Below, one piece after another: positions 8,449 to 17,559 of a stretch of 64,000 bases of DNA. The DNA is from Calothrix sp. NIES-4105 (GTDB lineage: Bacteria; Cyanobacteriota; Cyanobacteriia; Cyanobacteriales; Nostocaceae): NCBI RefSeq assembly GCF_002368415.1, contig NZ_AP018290.1, positions 5,903,614 to 5,967,613 on the forward strand, in the 5' to 3' direction. The notes beneath the pieces are model-generated. The model saw only the letters and a list, made by a program, of their open reading frames with translations. It did no database searches and was not told the origin of the DNA. Each line of letters starts with the position of its first letter. Within the stretch, counting starts at the first letter, position 1. A program made the position numbers and the translations under genes.

Positions 8449-10440
8449 TTATACAGAGGTGGTGCGAACCTCGGTTGCTGCTAGCAATTCTCTGACAACT
8501 CTTGCGACAGCTTTTTGCACTATTTGACCAGTTATTTGCTGCCCTAATTTTTGTACACCAGGGTTAACAAGTATCTGGGCAAGTTGCGGCGCCAGTTGGT
8601 TAGCATCAAACCCGCGCGTTTCCTGTAAAATCTTGGCTATATTCTTGATATGTTCCAACGTTTGCTGCTGGTCAGTGTTCGCTGCAGGCGCCTCTGTAAC
8701 TGCGGTCAGTCCGACTTGTTGACGCAGTAAAGAAGTAAAGTTGTGCAGCGCGTTTTTTCGTAACCCATCGGCAGTTTTTAATAATTCGTCAACAAGTTTC
8801 TCACGAATATACTGACCACGTTCGGATGATAGAAAGTCAAGTGCTTGGTTGAGTACTAAGTTAAAGTCGTAGTCTTGGTTGCCACGCGCGTTCTTTAACA
8901 AATTTTCCAAACGGTTCCAGCGGAAGCGACCATCTTTAAATAATAAGTCTCGCAATGAGTTTCTTAATTGCGGCGCCGGATCAGTTAATAAGCGCTTCGA
9001 TACATATGGATATGCTTCGCTTAATACTTTAAAGTTCGGGTCAATGTAAATAGCGATACCTTCGAGTGTTACCAATGAGCGAATAATGAGCGCGTAATAA
9101 GGCGGTACACGGAAGGGATACTCGTACATCAATTCTGACAAGTCGTCAGTTATACTCTTGATGTTCAAATCAGCTACGCTGGCGCCTTGGGCATCAGCAA
9201 AAACTTTCGCAAACGCTGGGACTATTGGTGTTAGGTCAGTATCAGGAGTTAGAAAATCTAGTTTGACGTAATCTTGAGCTAAAGCTTCAAAATCTCGGTT
9301 GACTACGTGAACAATTGCTTCGATTAAACCATAACGCTGTGCTGGTTGAACTTCGCTCATCATCCCAAAGTCTAAATAAGCAAGCTTTCCATCTGGTGTA
9401 GCGAGCAAGTTACCTGGGTGAGGGTCAGCGTGGAAAAATCCATGTTCGAGTAACTGCCGCAACGAACACTGTACACCAACTTCGATTAAATAACGAGCGT
9501 CAATTCCTAGCGCGCGCAATTCCTCTGTTTGGTTTAGCTTTGTACCATATATCCATTCCATTGTTAAAACACGACGGTTTGTATACTCCCAATAAATCTT
9601 GGGAACATAAATATCTTTGATATGACCGTAAAGCTGAAAAAATCGCTCTGCGTTTTCACCTTCGTTGATATAGTCCATTTCCTCGAAGATACGTTCACCT
9701 AATTCATCGAGTATTCCCACTAAGTCGCTACGTACCCGCTTTACAGCCCGCTGTGCCCATGCAGCAAGTTTACGAAGTAAATATAAATCTATGGTTATGG
9801 CTTCGCGTAAGTCAGGACGTTGAATTTTTACGGCAACTTCTTCACCACTGTACAGCTTTGCTTTGTATACCTGTCCTAACGAAGCTGCTGCTATAGGTTG
9901 AGGCGAAATTTCTGCGTAAACTTCGTGTGGCTTGTGCCCAAGTTCTTCTTCTATAAATTGATATGCGATTTCATTTGGGAACGCAGGTAGTTTATCTTGT
10001 AGCTGCGTTAGTTCTTCTAAATATACAGGGGCTACCAAATCTGGACGTGTTGATAAAGCTTGTCCAATTTTTATGTACGCAGGTCCAAGTTTTGTCAGCA
10101 GTTTACGAAACTGTACCGCGCGCTTGATGTCGTTTTTGACCTTGACACCTCGTTTTCCGTCCCACCATATCCCAAAGGCAAACGCGATGGTCGGCACCAA
10201 TACCTTGAATATTCTTTTCAGTACCCTTACTGGACGCGACTGATAGTAAAGCGCAATGGCATCAGCATCATATTTTAGCTGCAAATCACTGCTGCCATTC
10301 ACAGAATTAACTACTGAGGAAGGTAATTTTGCTACCTCTCCTGGTGCGCTTTTTAAAGCTAAAAGTTGAACCTCAGTCAGCGATAAAGGGTGACTATCTT
10401 TTTCTAGCACTTCGGAAGGAGAAAATTTATTCACGTTCAT
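8449..10440 (-). CDS. AarF/ABC1/UbiB-family atypical kinase
   Basis: A 663-residue ABC1K protein. The family KxGQ motif is KIGQ at residues 124-127. An Ala-rich loop (IAAASLGQVYKA, about 183-194) replaces the glycine loop. The ATP-binding Lys is in VAVKIQ (K205), the catalytic loop is HADPHPGN at 337-344, and the metal motif is DFG at 357-359. The family supports quinone biosynthesis and lipid homeostasis; cyanobacterial and plastid members act at thylakoids and plastoglobules on prenylquinones. The roughly 70-residue N-terminal extension and a C-terminal tail of about 150 residues are typical of the cyanobacterial group. A single gene divergent from recN. Confidence 0.93.
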   Translation of the reverse strand: MNVNKFSPSEVLEKDSHPLSLTEVQLLALKSAPGEVAKLPSSVVNSVNGSSDLQLKYDADAIALYYQSRPVRVLKRIFKVLVPTIAFAFGIWWDGKRGVKVKNDIKRAVQFRKLLTKLGPAYIKIGQALSTRPDLVAPVYLEELTQLQDKLPAFPNEIAYQFIEEELGHKPHEVYAEISPQPIAAASLGQVYKAKLYSGEEVAVKIQRPDLREAITIDLYLLRKLAAWAQRAVKRVRSDLVGILDELGERIFEEMDYINEGENAERFFQLYGHIKDIYVPKIYWEYTNRRVLTMEWIYGTKLNQTEELRALGIDARYLIEVGVQCSLRQLLEHGFFHADPHPGNLLATPDGKLAYLDFGMMSEVQPAQRYGLIEAIVHVVNRDFEALAQDYVKLDFLTPDTDLTPIVPAFAKVFADAQGASVADLNIKSITDDLSELMYEYPFRVPPYYALIIRSLVTLEGIAIYIDPNFKVLSEAYPYVSKRLLTDPAPQLRNSLRDLLFKDGRFRWNRLENLLKNARGNQDYDFNLVLNQALDFLSSERGQYIREKLVDELLKTADGLRKNALHNFTSLLRQQVGLTAVTEAPAANTDQQQTLEHIKNIAKILQETRGFDANQLAPQLAQILVNPGVQKLGQQITGQIVQKAVARVVRELLAATEVRTTSV

Positions 10441-10642
10441 GAACTTACCACCACAGCAATTATGTTAAGTATTGTAACAAATAATAAATTAATATTAAAT
10501 TAATTACAGCAAGGCGCCTTTATATTTCAGCTTAACTTGCTTAAGGAAAAGGGATGTACCCAAAAAACCGCCAATATCATGTTAGCGAACCGACAGTAAG
10601 CATAAATGAGGCATTAGAGATACAACATCGGGTATAGGGATG

Positions 10643-10660
10643 AGTACTAAAATTTGTACT
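10643..10660. promoter_or_regulatory. Possible operator dyad upstream of recN
   Basis: AGTAC and GTACT flank an 8-bp AT spacer about 130 bp before the recN start. The arms resemble the GTAC half of cyanobacterial LexA boxes, but the spacing is longer than in the published consensus, so LexA control is only a guess. Nothing else is recognised in the 347-bp gap 10441-10787. Confidence 0.2.
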
Positions 10661-10787
10661 TAAACGTCTGCTTTGTCACTGATTATTGCGACTAAAGAAA
10701 AATGATATTAGGTTTGGTAAACTCGTACTTGACGGGGTAATTTGATAGTATCCCGCTTTTCACGCACAGCACGGAGATTAGACCTGG

Positions 10788-12539
10788 ATGTTGCGAGTTC
10801 TGCGAATCGAAAATTTTGCCCTCATTGACCAATTAGAACTTGAATTTGGGACTGGGTTGAATGTTCTAACTGGTGAGACTGGTGCGGGAAAGTCGATTAT
10901 ACTCGATGCTATTGATGCGGCTTTGGGTGGCAAAGTATCAAGTCGTGTGATTCGTACTGGTACCAATCGCTCGTTAGTCGAAGCTACTTTTTCTGCTGAC
11001 TCAGCTTTGGCTGCTTGGTTAAGCGAACAAGAAATTGATTTAATCGATGATAGTTTACTAATCGTCAGTCGCGAAATTTCTGTTGCTACTAGCAATGTCC
11101 GCAGTCGGTCGCGTTTAAATGGTGTACTTGTTAATCGTCAAGTAATGACAGAGTTACGCGATAGGTTGGTGGAAATTACTGCCCAAGGACAAAGTGTCTT
11201 GGTCGGACAATCCTCTCAAGTCCGTGATTGGTTGGACGTTTATGGTGGTAATACACTTCCCCAACACCGTGATGTTGTTGCAAGTGCTTATGCTGCTTAT
11301 ACTCAAGCGCATTTAGCTTTAGAGCAGCGTCGCACATCCGACCGTGAACGCTTACAGCAACTCGATTTATTAACTTATCAAGCAACTGAACTCGGCGCCG
11401 CAAATCTAGACGACCCCGACGAACTCGAACTACTCCAACAAGAACGCGAGCGTCTCACCCACGTCGTTGATTTGCAGCAAATGAGTTATAAAATATACCA
11501 AGCTTTATATCAAAATGATGGTGACGCGCATACTGTTACAGATTTACTCGGTGATAGCGAAGGCGCCTTAACGGACATGGTTGAGTATGATTCTCAGCTA
11601 CAGCCGTTATTAGATTTAATATGTGATGCTCAAACGGCAGTTTGCGAGGTCGCGCGACAAATAAATGCTTATGGTGAAAGTCTTGAAGCTGACCCACAGC
11701 GTTTAGAAGAAGTCGAGGAACGAATTCGCGAACTCAAGCAAATCATTCGTAAATACGGCCCGACTTTAGCGGATGCGATTGCTCATTACAACCGTACACA
11801 AGCGGAGTTAGCAGCGCTGACCAATTCAGAACAATCTATCGAGAGTTTAGAAAAGCAAGAAAAAACTTGTTTAGACAAATTAATCAAAGCTTGTAGCAAG
11901 TTAACGCAATTACGACGCTCTGCTGGTGAGAAGTTAGAAGCTGAGTTAATTCGTGAACTCAAACCGTTGGCAATGGAAAAAGTGCAGTTCAAAGTTGATA
12001 TTAGCCCAACTGCTCCAACCGCTACAGGCGCCGATAAAATTACTTTTATGTTTAGTCCTAACCCAGGTGAACCTTTACAACCTTTGTCAGAAACCGCTTC
12101 AGGTGGTGAAATGAGTCGCTTTTTACTCGCACTCAAAGCTTGTTTCTCACAAATTGAGGCGCCAGACACAATGGTGTTTGATGAAATTGACGTCGGAGTA
12201 TCGGGAAGAGTCGCGCAAAGCATCGCCGAAAAACTTCACCAAATTAGCTATCAACAGCAAGTATTATGCGTTACTCACCAACCTCTCGTAGCGGCAATGG
12301 CAGATAGACATTTTCGCGTTTCTAAGCAAGTAATAAATCAAGCACGTAAAAAAGAAAACAACGGACATGCGGATGAACGTACAGTAGTCAGAGTCGTAAC
12401 GCTAGACAACTTAACAAAACGTCGCGATGAACTCGCACAGCTAGCAGGAGGTAAATCAGCCCAAGATGCTATCGCTTTCGCTGATTCACTATTAGTACAG
12501 GCACAAAATCACCGCAATAAACTGGCAACGGATGTTTAA
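10788..12539 (+). CDS. recN: DNA repair protein RecN
   Basis: An SMC-like ATPase of 583 residues that acts early in double-strand-break repair by holding DNA ends together. The Walker A motif is GETGAGKS at residues 29-36. The middle is a long coiled coil (about 150-370). The C-terminal half carries the ABC signature ETASGGEMSRF and Walker B VFDEIDVGVSG, followed by LCVTHQPLVA with the switch His. Length and domain order are normal for RecN. It is divergent from the AarF gene. The ATG at 10788 has no strong Shine-Dalgarno, but the protein begins exactly at the family start (MLRVLRIENFALID). Confidence 0.97.
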   Translation: MLRVLRIENFALIDQLELEFGTGLNVLTGETGAGKSIILDAIDAALGGKVSSRVIRTGTNRSLVEATFSADSALAAWLSEQEIDLIDDSLLIVSREISVATSNVRSRSRLNGVLVNRQVMTELRDRLVEITAQGQSVLVGQSSQVRDWLDVYGGNTLPQHRDVVASAYAAYTQAHLALEQRRTSDRERLQQLDLLTYQATELGAANLDDPDELELLQQERERLTHVVDLQQMSYKIYQALYQNDGDAHTVTDLLGDSEGALTDMVEYDSQLQPLLDLICDAQTAVCEVARQINAYGESLEADPQRLEEVEERIRELKQIIRKYGPTLADAIAHYNRTQAELAALTNSEQSIESLEKQEKTCLDKLIKACSKLTQLRRSAGEKLEAELIRELKPLAMEKVQFKVDISPTAPTATGADKITFMFSPNPGEPLQPLSETASGGEMSRFLLALKACFSQIEAPDTMVFDEIDVGVSGRVAQSIAEKLHQISYQQQVLCVTHQPLVAAMADRHFRVSKQVINQARKKENNGHADERTVVRVVTLDNLTKRRDELAQLAGGKSAQDAIAFADSLLVQAQNHRNKLATDV

Positions 12540-12596
12540 CGGATGTAACGGATAGTTTTTGTACTAGAATCGCTCCCCCAACCCCCCTTATCAAGG

Positions 12597-12786
12597 CAGG
12601 GCTTGTACACACATCTTTAAATAACCACCTTTTTCCCCCCTTTGTGTTCTTTGTGTTCTACCCTGCGGGAAATCCTCCGGATTATGTGGTTTATCTCTTT
12701 AAGGAACCACAAAGGCACAAAGGGCACAAAGGAAGAGAAGAAAGAGAAGAAAAATAACTTTGAGAGACTTGTGTGTACACAGTAGC
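12597..12786. mobile_element. MITE-like element, copy A
   Basis: A roughly 190-bp non-coding element ending in TTGTGTGTACACAGTAGC on the right and a degenerate matching end (CTTGTACACACATC) on the left. It is flanked by identical 10-bp direct repeats CTTATCAAGG at 12587-12596 and 12787-12796, as expected for a target duplication. The interior is itself an inverted repeat: CCTTTGTGTTCTTTGTGTT pairs loosely with CACAAAGGGCACAAAGG. No transposase gene. Copies B and C lie at 48911 and 52981. Confidence 0.7.
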
Positions 12787-12855
12787 CTTATCAAGGGGGG
12801 CTTTAACCCTTCTTGTTCCCCCCTTATCAAGGGGGGCTAGGGGGGGATTTTAAAG
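12787..12855. repeat. CCCCCTTATCAAGGGGG palindromes
   Basis: The palindromic block CCCCCCTTATCAAGGGGGG is complete at about 12820-12840 and present as fragments either side of MITE copy A, so the MITE appears to have landed inside one such block. Similar C/G-run palindromes host copies B and C. Confidence 0.55.
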
Positions 12856-12976
12856 ATATAGTCTAATCTGATACTTCCTGAGCATCCGTTACATCCGTTG
12901 CCAGAAATAATTATTAGAAATTTGGGAACTATAAGTTGTAGTAAAACTAGTGGCAGTAGTATCGAGAAGTTTTCAA

Positions 12977-13699
12977 ATGAATCATAAGTTTGACTTGAAT
13001 GGGTTACTTGAAGAAATCTATCAACACCTGTTACCCAAAGTAAAGGTAGAAAGTATCCATCCTCACGACCCGGTAGAAGTTGATAATTTGCCTCAACCCT
13101 GGCGCCTTTTGGGCAGAGGTAATTATGCTGGAGTATTTTATCATCCTGAGTACGTAGATATAGTAGTCAAAATTTATGCACCGGGACGGCAGGGTTTTGA
13201 GGAAGAGGTAGAAGTATATAGTCGTTTGGGAGAGCATCCAGCCTTTTCTCAGTGTTATTACGCGAAACCAAATTTTTTAGTTTTAAAGCGTTTGCCTGGT
13301 ACTACTTTATACGACTGTATCCAAAGAGGTATGGGTATACCGAAGCGAGTTATAGAAGATGTTGATGAAGCTTTGGAATACGCTGTTAGTCGTGGACTTT
13401 ATCCTCACGATATTCACGCGCGTAATGTGATGATGTATGAGGGTAGAGGTTATGTAGTGGATATCTCAGACTTCCTGCATCAAGAGACTTGCTCGAAATG
13501 GGAAAACTTTAAAAAAGCATACTATTGGCTTTACCGTCCTTTACTGTGTCCGCTTGGGTTGCGAGTACCTTATTTTCTGCTTGATATTATCCGCAAGGGT
13601 TATCGTGCTTTTTCTTCGTTTAAAAAAAGTTGTCATCGGCAATGGGGAATGTTACTTAGCTTTAAATCTCAGAAACATTTTAAGCGTTTTAAACGTTAG
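12977..13699 (+). CDS. Protein-kinase-like protein, function unknown
   Basis: About 240 residues from the ATG at 12977, which has GAGAAG 7 bp upstream; an in-frame GTG at 12950 is the alternative. The sequence has a compact kinase-like fold: LLGRGNYAGVF is a glycine loop, VVKIY carries the likely ATP-binding Lys, LVLKRLPG is the hinge, HDIHARNVMM is a catalytic loop of the HDxxxxN type, and VVDISDF is in the place of DFG. The C-terminal 70 residues are basic and aromatic. It resembles bacterial kinases of the Kdo/RIO-like group more than Ser/Thr kinases with long activation loops. The substrate is unknown. Confidence 0.7.
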   Translation: MNHKFDLNGLLEEIYQHLLPKVKVESIHPHDPVEVDNLPQPWRLLGRGNYAGVFYHPEYVDIVVKIYAPGRQGFEEEVEVYSRLGEHPAFSQCYYAKPNFLVLKRLPGTTLYDCIQRGMGIPKRVIEDVDEALEYAVSRGLYPHDIHARNVMMYEGRGYVVDISDFLHQETCSKWENFKKAYYWLYRPLLCPLGLRVPYFLLDIIRKGYRAFSSFKKSCHRQWGMLLSFKSQKHFKRFKR

Positions 13700-13903
13700 T
13701 TCACTTGTTTGTAATGTTAAAAACAAATATTCCTCTAGCTTCCAAATCAACTTAAAATATCTAATACATCTTTCGTCTAACAATAAATATAACCTTAGAA
13801 AACTGATTATTACCTGAATTCAGCCCTCAGAAAGATGGAGTACATATGATTTTTTCTTACTATTTCTATTAAGAGAATATTTAATCACATGAGGGCAAAT
13901 GAT

Positions 13904-14893
13904 ATGGTACTTCATAAACTTGGAGATTTTGATCCAGATTACCGTCAAACCTTTGAAGGAAATGACATAAAAGGTTTGAGTGTATATGCTGAAGCAAGCG
14001 ATGAAAAAATCGGTACTATCAGCGATGCATTAGTAGACGAAGAAGGTCGTTTCCGTTATTTCATTGTAGATTTAGGCTTTTGGATTTTTGGTAAGAAAGT
14101 ATTATTACCAGTTGGTCGCTCGCGCATCGATCACACCTCTGACCGCGTTTATGCTGTTGGTATGACTCGTGAGCAAGCAGATGCACTCCCAGAGTTTAGC
14201 GATGATCTCGCTATCGATTATGATTATGAAGAGAATGTTCGTGGAGTTTATCGCAATTCCACTAGCGACCGCAATACTTATAATGCGGGTACAATAAATA
14301 CTACACCACTTGAAGCAGCAGCACCATTAGATGCGTCAATGCCTCTTGATGCTTCCGCAGCAGCAATGGGTGGAGCGTATATTCCAGGTGTTGCAGCAGT
14401 GCCAGCAACCACATCGGAGTCACGTAATATTGCTGACACCCCAATCTATAACCGCGATACATACACATACAAAAATGAGCCAGCGTTGTATGACACTAAT
14501 GAGCAAGACCACCAAACATTACGGTTGTACGAAGAACGCTTAGTTGCTAATAAGCAGCGTCGTAAATCAGGTGAAGTCGCAATTGGTAAGCGTGTTGAGA
14601 CAGAAACCGCGCGTGTTGCTGTTCCAATTGAAAAAGAAAGAGTAGTTGTTGAGCGTGTAACTCCTACTGATGCAGGTAGAGTTGTAACTAATGACCCAAC
14701 CGCATTCAGGGAAGGAGAAGTTGCTCACGTAGATATTTACGAAGAAACTCCTGATATCCGTAAAGAAACCGTTGTTCGTGAAGAAGTTCGCGTTAGTAAA
14801 GTTGTAGACCAAGAAACAGTAGAAGCGCAAGAAACAATTCGTCGTGAAGAATTGGATGTAGATGCTCCTGGTCTTGATATCGATCAACGTTAA
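13904..14893 (+). CDS. PRC-barrel and DUF2382 (YsnF/AvaK-like) protein
   Basis: About 329 residues starting MVLHKLGDFDPDYR. This ATG has GAGGG 8 bp upstream and gives the family start; an ATG at 13889 would add five residues. Residues 15-100 form a PRC-barrel domain (IKGLSVYAEASDEKIG, FIVDLGFWIFGKKVLLPVG). A Pro/Ala-rich linker follows. Residues about 205-329 form a DUF2382 domain (LRLYEERLVANKQRRKSGEV, VPIEKERVVVERV). Such proteins are linked to stress and, in Anabaena, to akinete protein AvaK; the biochemical role is unknown. The next gene encodes a shorter paralogue. Confidence 0.85.
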   Translation: MVLHKLGDFDPDYRQTFEGNDIKGLSVYAEASDEKIGTISDALVDEEGRFRYFIVDLGFWIFGKKVLLPVGRSRIDHTSDRVYAVGMTREQADALPEFSDDLAIDYDYEENVRGVYRNSTSDRNTYNAGTINTTPLEAAAPLDASMPLDASAAAMGGAYIPGVAAVPATTSESRNIADTPIYNRDTYTYKNEPALYDTNEQDHQTLRLYEERLVANKQRRKSGEVAIGKRVETETARVAVPIEKERVVVERVTPTDAGRVVTNDPTAFREGEVAHVDIYEETPDIRKETVVREEVRVSKVVDQETVEAQETIRREELDVDAPGLDIDQR

Positions 14894-14902
14894 TTTATAC
14901 CG

Positions 14903-15042
14903 CGTTAGCATTGCCCACCATTTTACACGGCGTAGGTATTGCCCACGATTTTATACGTCGTAGGTATTGCATACCATTTTATACAGCGTAGGTATTGCCC
15001 ACGATTTTATACGGCGTAGGGTGGGCATTGCCCACCTTACAT
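14903..15042. repeat. 28-bp tandem array, five units
   Basis: Five head-to-tail units with exact 28-bp spacing: the CGTAGG core begins at 14931, 14959, 14987 and 15015, with a diverged first unit (CGTTAGC) at 14903. The unit is CGTAGGTATTGCCCACG followed by ATTTTATACG. The last unit merges into the palindrome GGTGGGCATTGCCCACC. There are no unique spacers, so it is not a CRISPR array. It fills the gap between two paralogous genes. Confidence 0.9.
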
Positions 15043-15093
15043 ATACTTTTAAAAAATAATTTTACATTTACAGTTTTAACAAGGATTGATATT

Positions 15094-16020
15094 ATGACAG
15101 TTGCTTCCGACAAAATTAGTACTATTAATAGCAACGAAAAAATAGCACAACTTCTATCTTTACTTACTAATCTTAATAATAAGATTAGGAATTTTTCTGT
15201 AATTGATAGGCAGTCAAATCTAATAGGTACTATTAAAGATGTAATCATTGATTCAAATCGGCAAATCAGTTTTATTGTCTATGATGATTACCAAGGTAGA
15301 AATAGGCTATTTTTGTTGAAAGGGCAGCTTGTTCAAAAAATCGACCCATTGGTTAAAAAGATTTTTTTGATTATAGATAATTCTAAAATCAACGACCTAC
15401 CAGAATATTTAGAACGAGAAATGGAAGAAAATACTAACGTGCAAGATTCTATATACGATTATAATCAAGATAATCACGCTGTAGATTCTCATATAGCATC
15501 AGGGGAGCAAGAATTAGATACACAACTAACAAACTTGCGAAGCGAAGAAATAATTAAGTTACTCGAAGAACGGTTAGTTGTTGAACGCAGCAAGCGTAAA
15601 ATCGGTGAAATAATTGTTCGTAAAGAAATTGAGACTCGCATGGTGACAGTTCCTGTTCGTCGTGAGAGATTAATTGTTGAACAAGTAAGTCCTGAACACA
15701 AGGAACTTGCGAATGTTGACTTAGGGGAACAAGTAGGAGAAGTTGAATCAGACGTTGAATTACCAGTTAAAGCACAAGTTGAATCATCAAAACAATTACC
15801 AACAACTACTTTTGAAGGTAGCTTGACTGTTACTGGAGAATTCAGTTCACCAAAAGTTGCAAGTTTATTACTTAATGCTATTGCTCTGGAACGTAATCAT
15901 GGTTGTCAACGAATACAAGTCACTATCGCTGTTGAGAATGAACAACTTCAACAAAAGTACCAAGAATGGTTTTCGCGTACTTCCATTAGAAACAGTGAGA
16001 ATAATAGCAGTGGAAAGTAA
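15094..16020 (+). CDS. DUF2382 protein, paralogue of upstream gene
   Basis: 308 residues from ATG at 15094, which has AAGGA 8 bp upstream; an in-frame ATG at 14995 falls in the tandem array and is rejected. The N-terminal part (FSVIDRQSNLIGTIKDVIID, ISFIVYDDYQ) is a diverged PRC-barrel-like region. The middle is DUF2382 (IIKLLEERLVVERSKRKIGE, VTVPVRRERLIVEQV). The last 75 residues (FEGSLTVTGEFSSPKVASL to the end) are an extra alpha/beta segment not seen in the upstream gene. Probably a stress-related pair created by duplication; function unknown. Confidence 0.8.
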   Translation: MTVASDKISTINSNEKIAQLLSLLTNLNNKIRNFSVIDRQSNLIGTIKDVIIDSNRQISFIVYDDYQGRNRLFLLKGQLVQKIDPLVKKIFLIIDNSKINDLPEYLEREMEENTNVQDSIYDYNQDNHAVDSHIASGEQELDTQLTNLRSEEIIKLLEERLVVERSKRKIGEIIVRKEIETRMVTVPVRRERLIVEQVSPEHKELANVDLGEQVGEVESDVELPVKAQVESSKQLPTTTFEGSLTVTGEFSSPKVASLLLNAIALERNHGCQRIQVTIAVENEQLQQKYQEWFSRTSIRNSENNSSGK

Positions 16021-16054
16021 AGAGTATATTAAGTTATGAAACAAATTATTAAAG

Positions 16055-16086
16055 ATGGGCGCCTGATGGGTTGCCCATTTTTTTAC
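16055..16086 (+). terminator. Rho-independent terminator
   Basis: ATGGGC at 16055-16060 pairs with GCCCAT at 16073-16078, followed at once by a run of eight T. It lies 35 bp after the DUF2382 stop and fits an intrinsic terminator on the plus strand. Confidence 0.7.
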
Positions 16087-16152
16087 TTTTTATTGTTTAA
16101 TTAAGGATATATTCGTAGTTAGCAAGTTTTGCGATATTTGGTACGAATAAAC

Positions 16153-17073
16153 ATGCGATTGCAACTTGGAAGATTTTTAAGATTACAGCCATCGCGCGTG
16201 TTTATCAAGGTGCGCGACGGGGAATTTCATTTTATTGGTGCGGGCGCCTGGTATTCTTATTGGCGTGACCCTTACCACTTAATGCTTACTATTCCTTGGG
16301 TAGGCTTTTTAAGCATATTTGTATTACTTTATGCAATAGTAAACTCACTGTTCGCGCTAGCTTACCTAGCTGGTGGTGACTGTCTCGAAAACGCGGCAAC
16401 TGGTTCTTTTCTTGATGCATTTTTCTTTAGCGTCCAAACACTTGCCACCATTGGTTATGGGAGCATGTATCCTAAAACACCATACGCTAACATGGTTGTA
16501 ATGGTGGAAGCTATGGCAAGTTTGGTTGGAATCGCTTTATTAACAGGACTTGCTTTTGCTCGCTTCTCTCAACCAAGTGCGCGCGTGATGTTTAGCCGTG
16601 TTGCAGTAGTTACAATGCATGACGGTTGTCCAACACTGATATTTCGTACTGCAAATCAACGTCGTAACCAGATTCTTGAAGCTCAAATGCGAGTATATCT
16701 GATGCGCGATGAAATTACACAGGAAGGTAAATTTATACGACGTATCTACGATTTAGAACTACTTAGAAATCATTCGCCTAGTTTCATGCTTACTTGGTCG
16801 ATTATGCACAAAGTTAATAAATCGAGTCCGCTGTATAATTTTACTCAAGAATCTCTCGTGCAAACGAGGTCTACAATTGTTGTGTCTCTAAGTGGTCTTG
16901 ATGAAACAGTTTCTCAAGTTTTACACGCGCGTCATAATTATTCAGCGCGCGATATTATCTGTAACAGCCGCTTCGTTGATATTATCCATCACACAAAAGA
17001 AGGTCATCGCTACATTGACTATAGGCACTTCCACGAAGTAGAACAAGATGCTCAAACTACATTTGTAGCATAA
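16153..17073 (+). CDS. Inward-rectifier-type (Kir) potassium channel
   Basis: 306 residues from the ATG at 16153; a TTG start at 16129 is possible. Transmembrane helix 1 is about residues 48-72, the pore helix and filter follow, with TIGYG at 99-103, and helix 2 is about 112-136. The C-terminal 170 residues are the cytoplasmic immunoglobulin-like Kir domain (RVMFSRVAVVTMHDGCPTLI, FRTANQRRNQILEAQMRVYL). The layout is that of bacterial KirBac channels, which pass K+ and are gated by ligands or lipids at the cytoplasmic domain. The terminator before the gene suggests it has its own promoter. Confidence 0.93.
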   Translation: MRLQLGRFLRLQPSRVFIKVRDGEFHFIGAGAWYSYWRDPYHLMLTIPWVGFLSIFVLLYAIVNSLFALAYLAGGDCLENAATGSFLDAFFFSVQTLATIGYGSMYPKTPYANMVVMVEAMASLVGIALLTGLAFARFSQPSARVMFSRVAVVTMHDGCPTLIFRTANQRRNQILEAQMRVYLMRDEITQEGKFIRRIYDLELLRNHSPSFMLTWSIMHKVNKSSPLYNFTQESLVQTRSTIVVSLSGLDETVSQVLHARHNYSARDIICNSRFVDIIHHTKEGHRYIDYRHFHEVEQDAQTTFVA

Positions 17074-17158
17074 AGTATTATGTTACAAAAATGGAAATAC
17101 ACCTCCAGCTACTTGTTAAAAGTAGTAGGCTAGAGTAAGAGGCATTTTAATAAAAGCA

Positions 17159-17476
17159 ATGAATTCGGTGTATATCCTTGTCGCGGTCATTTTAGCTACG
17201 GGCGGGATAATAGGGAGTGTTGGTGAAAGATTCGAGAAAAGAGTTCGTAAACAGCGCTTATCGCTATTTTCCCTGCGTCCAAAACATACAATTTTACTGA
17301 TAGCATTTTTTACAGGTGTACTAATTTCAGCATCGACGCTGTTTATTGTCTATGCTACTGATGCTGGATTACGAAGTACAGTGTTTCAAATCGATGCTTT
17401 GCAACAAGACATTAGTACTAAGCAGGAAGAGTTGAATGTGTTAATAAAACAGATACAGATAATAGAAAATAGTTAG
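17159..17476 (+). CDS. DUF3084 N-terminal fragment, truncated
   Basis: 105 residues that match only the start of the cyanobacterial DUF3084 membrane proteins: a first transmembrane helix (VYILVAVILATGGIIGSVG), the basic stretch KRVRKQRLSLFSLRPKHT, a second helix (ILLIAFFTGVLISASTLFIV), then a short coiled coil. Full-length members are several hundred residues long, so the C-terminal domain is missing. The stop lies in a 16-bp sequence AATAGAAAATAGTTAG that is repeated 47 bp downstream around a palindromic insert. It may be a remnant or a short membrane protein; expression is unknown. Confidence 0.7.
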   Translation: MNSVYILVAVILATGGIIGSVGERFEKRVRKQRLSLFSLRPKHTILLIAFFTGVLISASTLFIVYATDAGLRSTVFQIDALQQDISTKQEELNVLIKQIQIIENS

Positions 17477-17552
17477 TAGTAGTAGGGTGGGCATTGCCCA
17501 CCATACTAATAGAAAATAGTTAGAACAGGCTTTCTATGCCTGTTCCACAAGA
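17477..17552. repeat. Palindromic insert flanked by direct repeats, plus hairpin
   Basis: GGTGGGCATTGCCCACC (17486-17502) is a palindrome inside a 31-bp insert. The insert is flanked by identical 16-bp direct repeats AATAGAAAATAGTTAG at 17461-17476 and 17508-17523. Next comes the hairpin GAACAGGC / GCCTGTTC (17523-17545). The same GGTGGGCA palindrome occurs at 15018 and 40585. Confidence 0.75.
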
Positions 17553-17559
17553 GACAAGA

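Noticed and set aside
10643-10660. Definite LexA box before recN
   Set aside because: Half sites resemble it but the 8-bp spacing does not fit the known cyanobacterial consensus; kept only as a low-confidence dyad.
13554-13817. 87-residue plus-strand frame
   Set aside because: Overlaps the 3' end of the kinase-like gene in another frame and reads into AT-rich non-coding DNA.
14903-15042. CRISPR-like array
   Set aside because: Units are contiguous with no unique spacers; it is a plain 28-bp tandem repeat.
14995-15093. Upstream ATG extending the DUF2382 protein by 33 residues
   Set aside because: It lies in the 28-bp tandem array; ATG 15094 has AAGGA at proper spacing.
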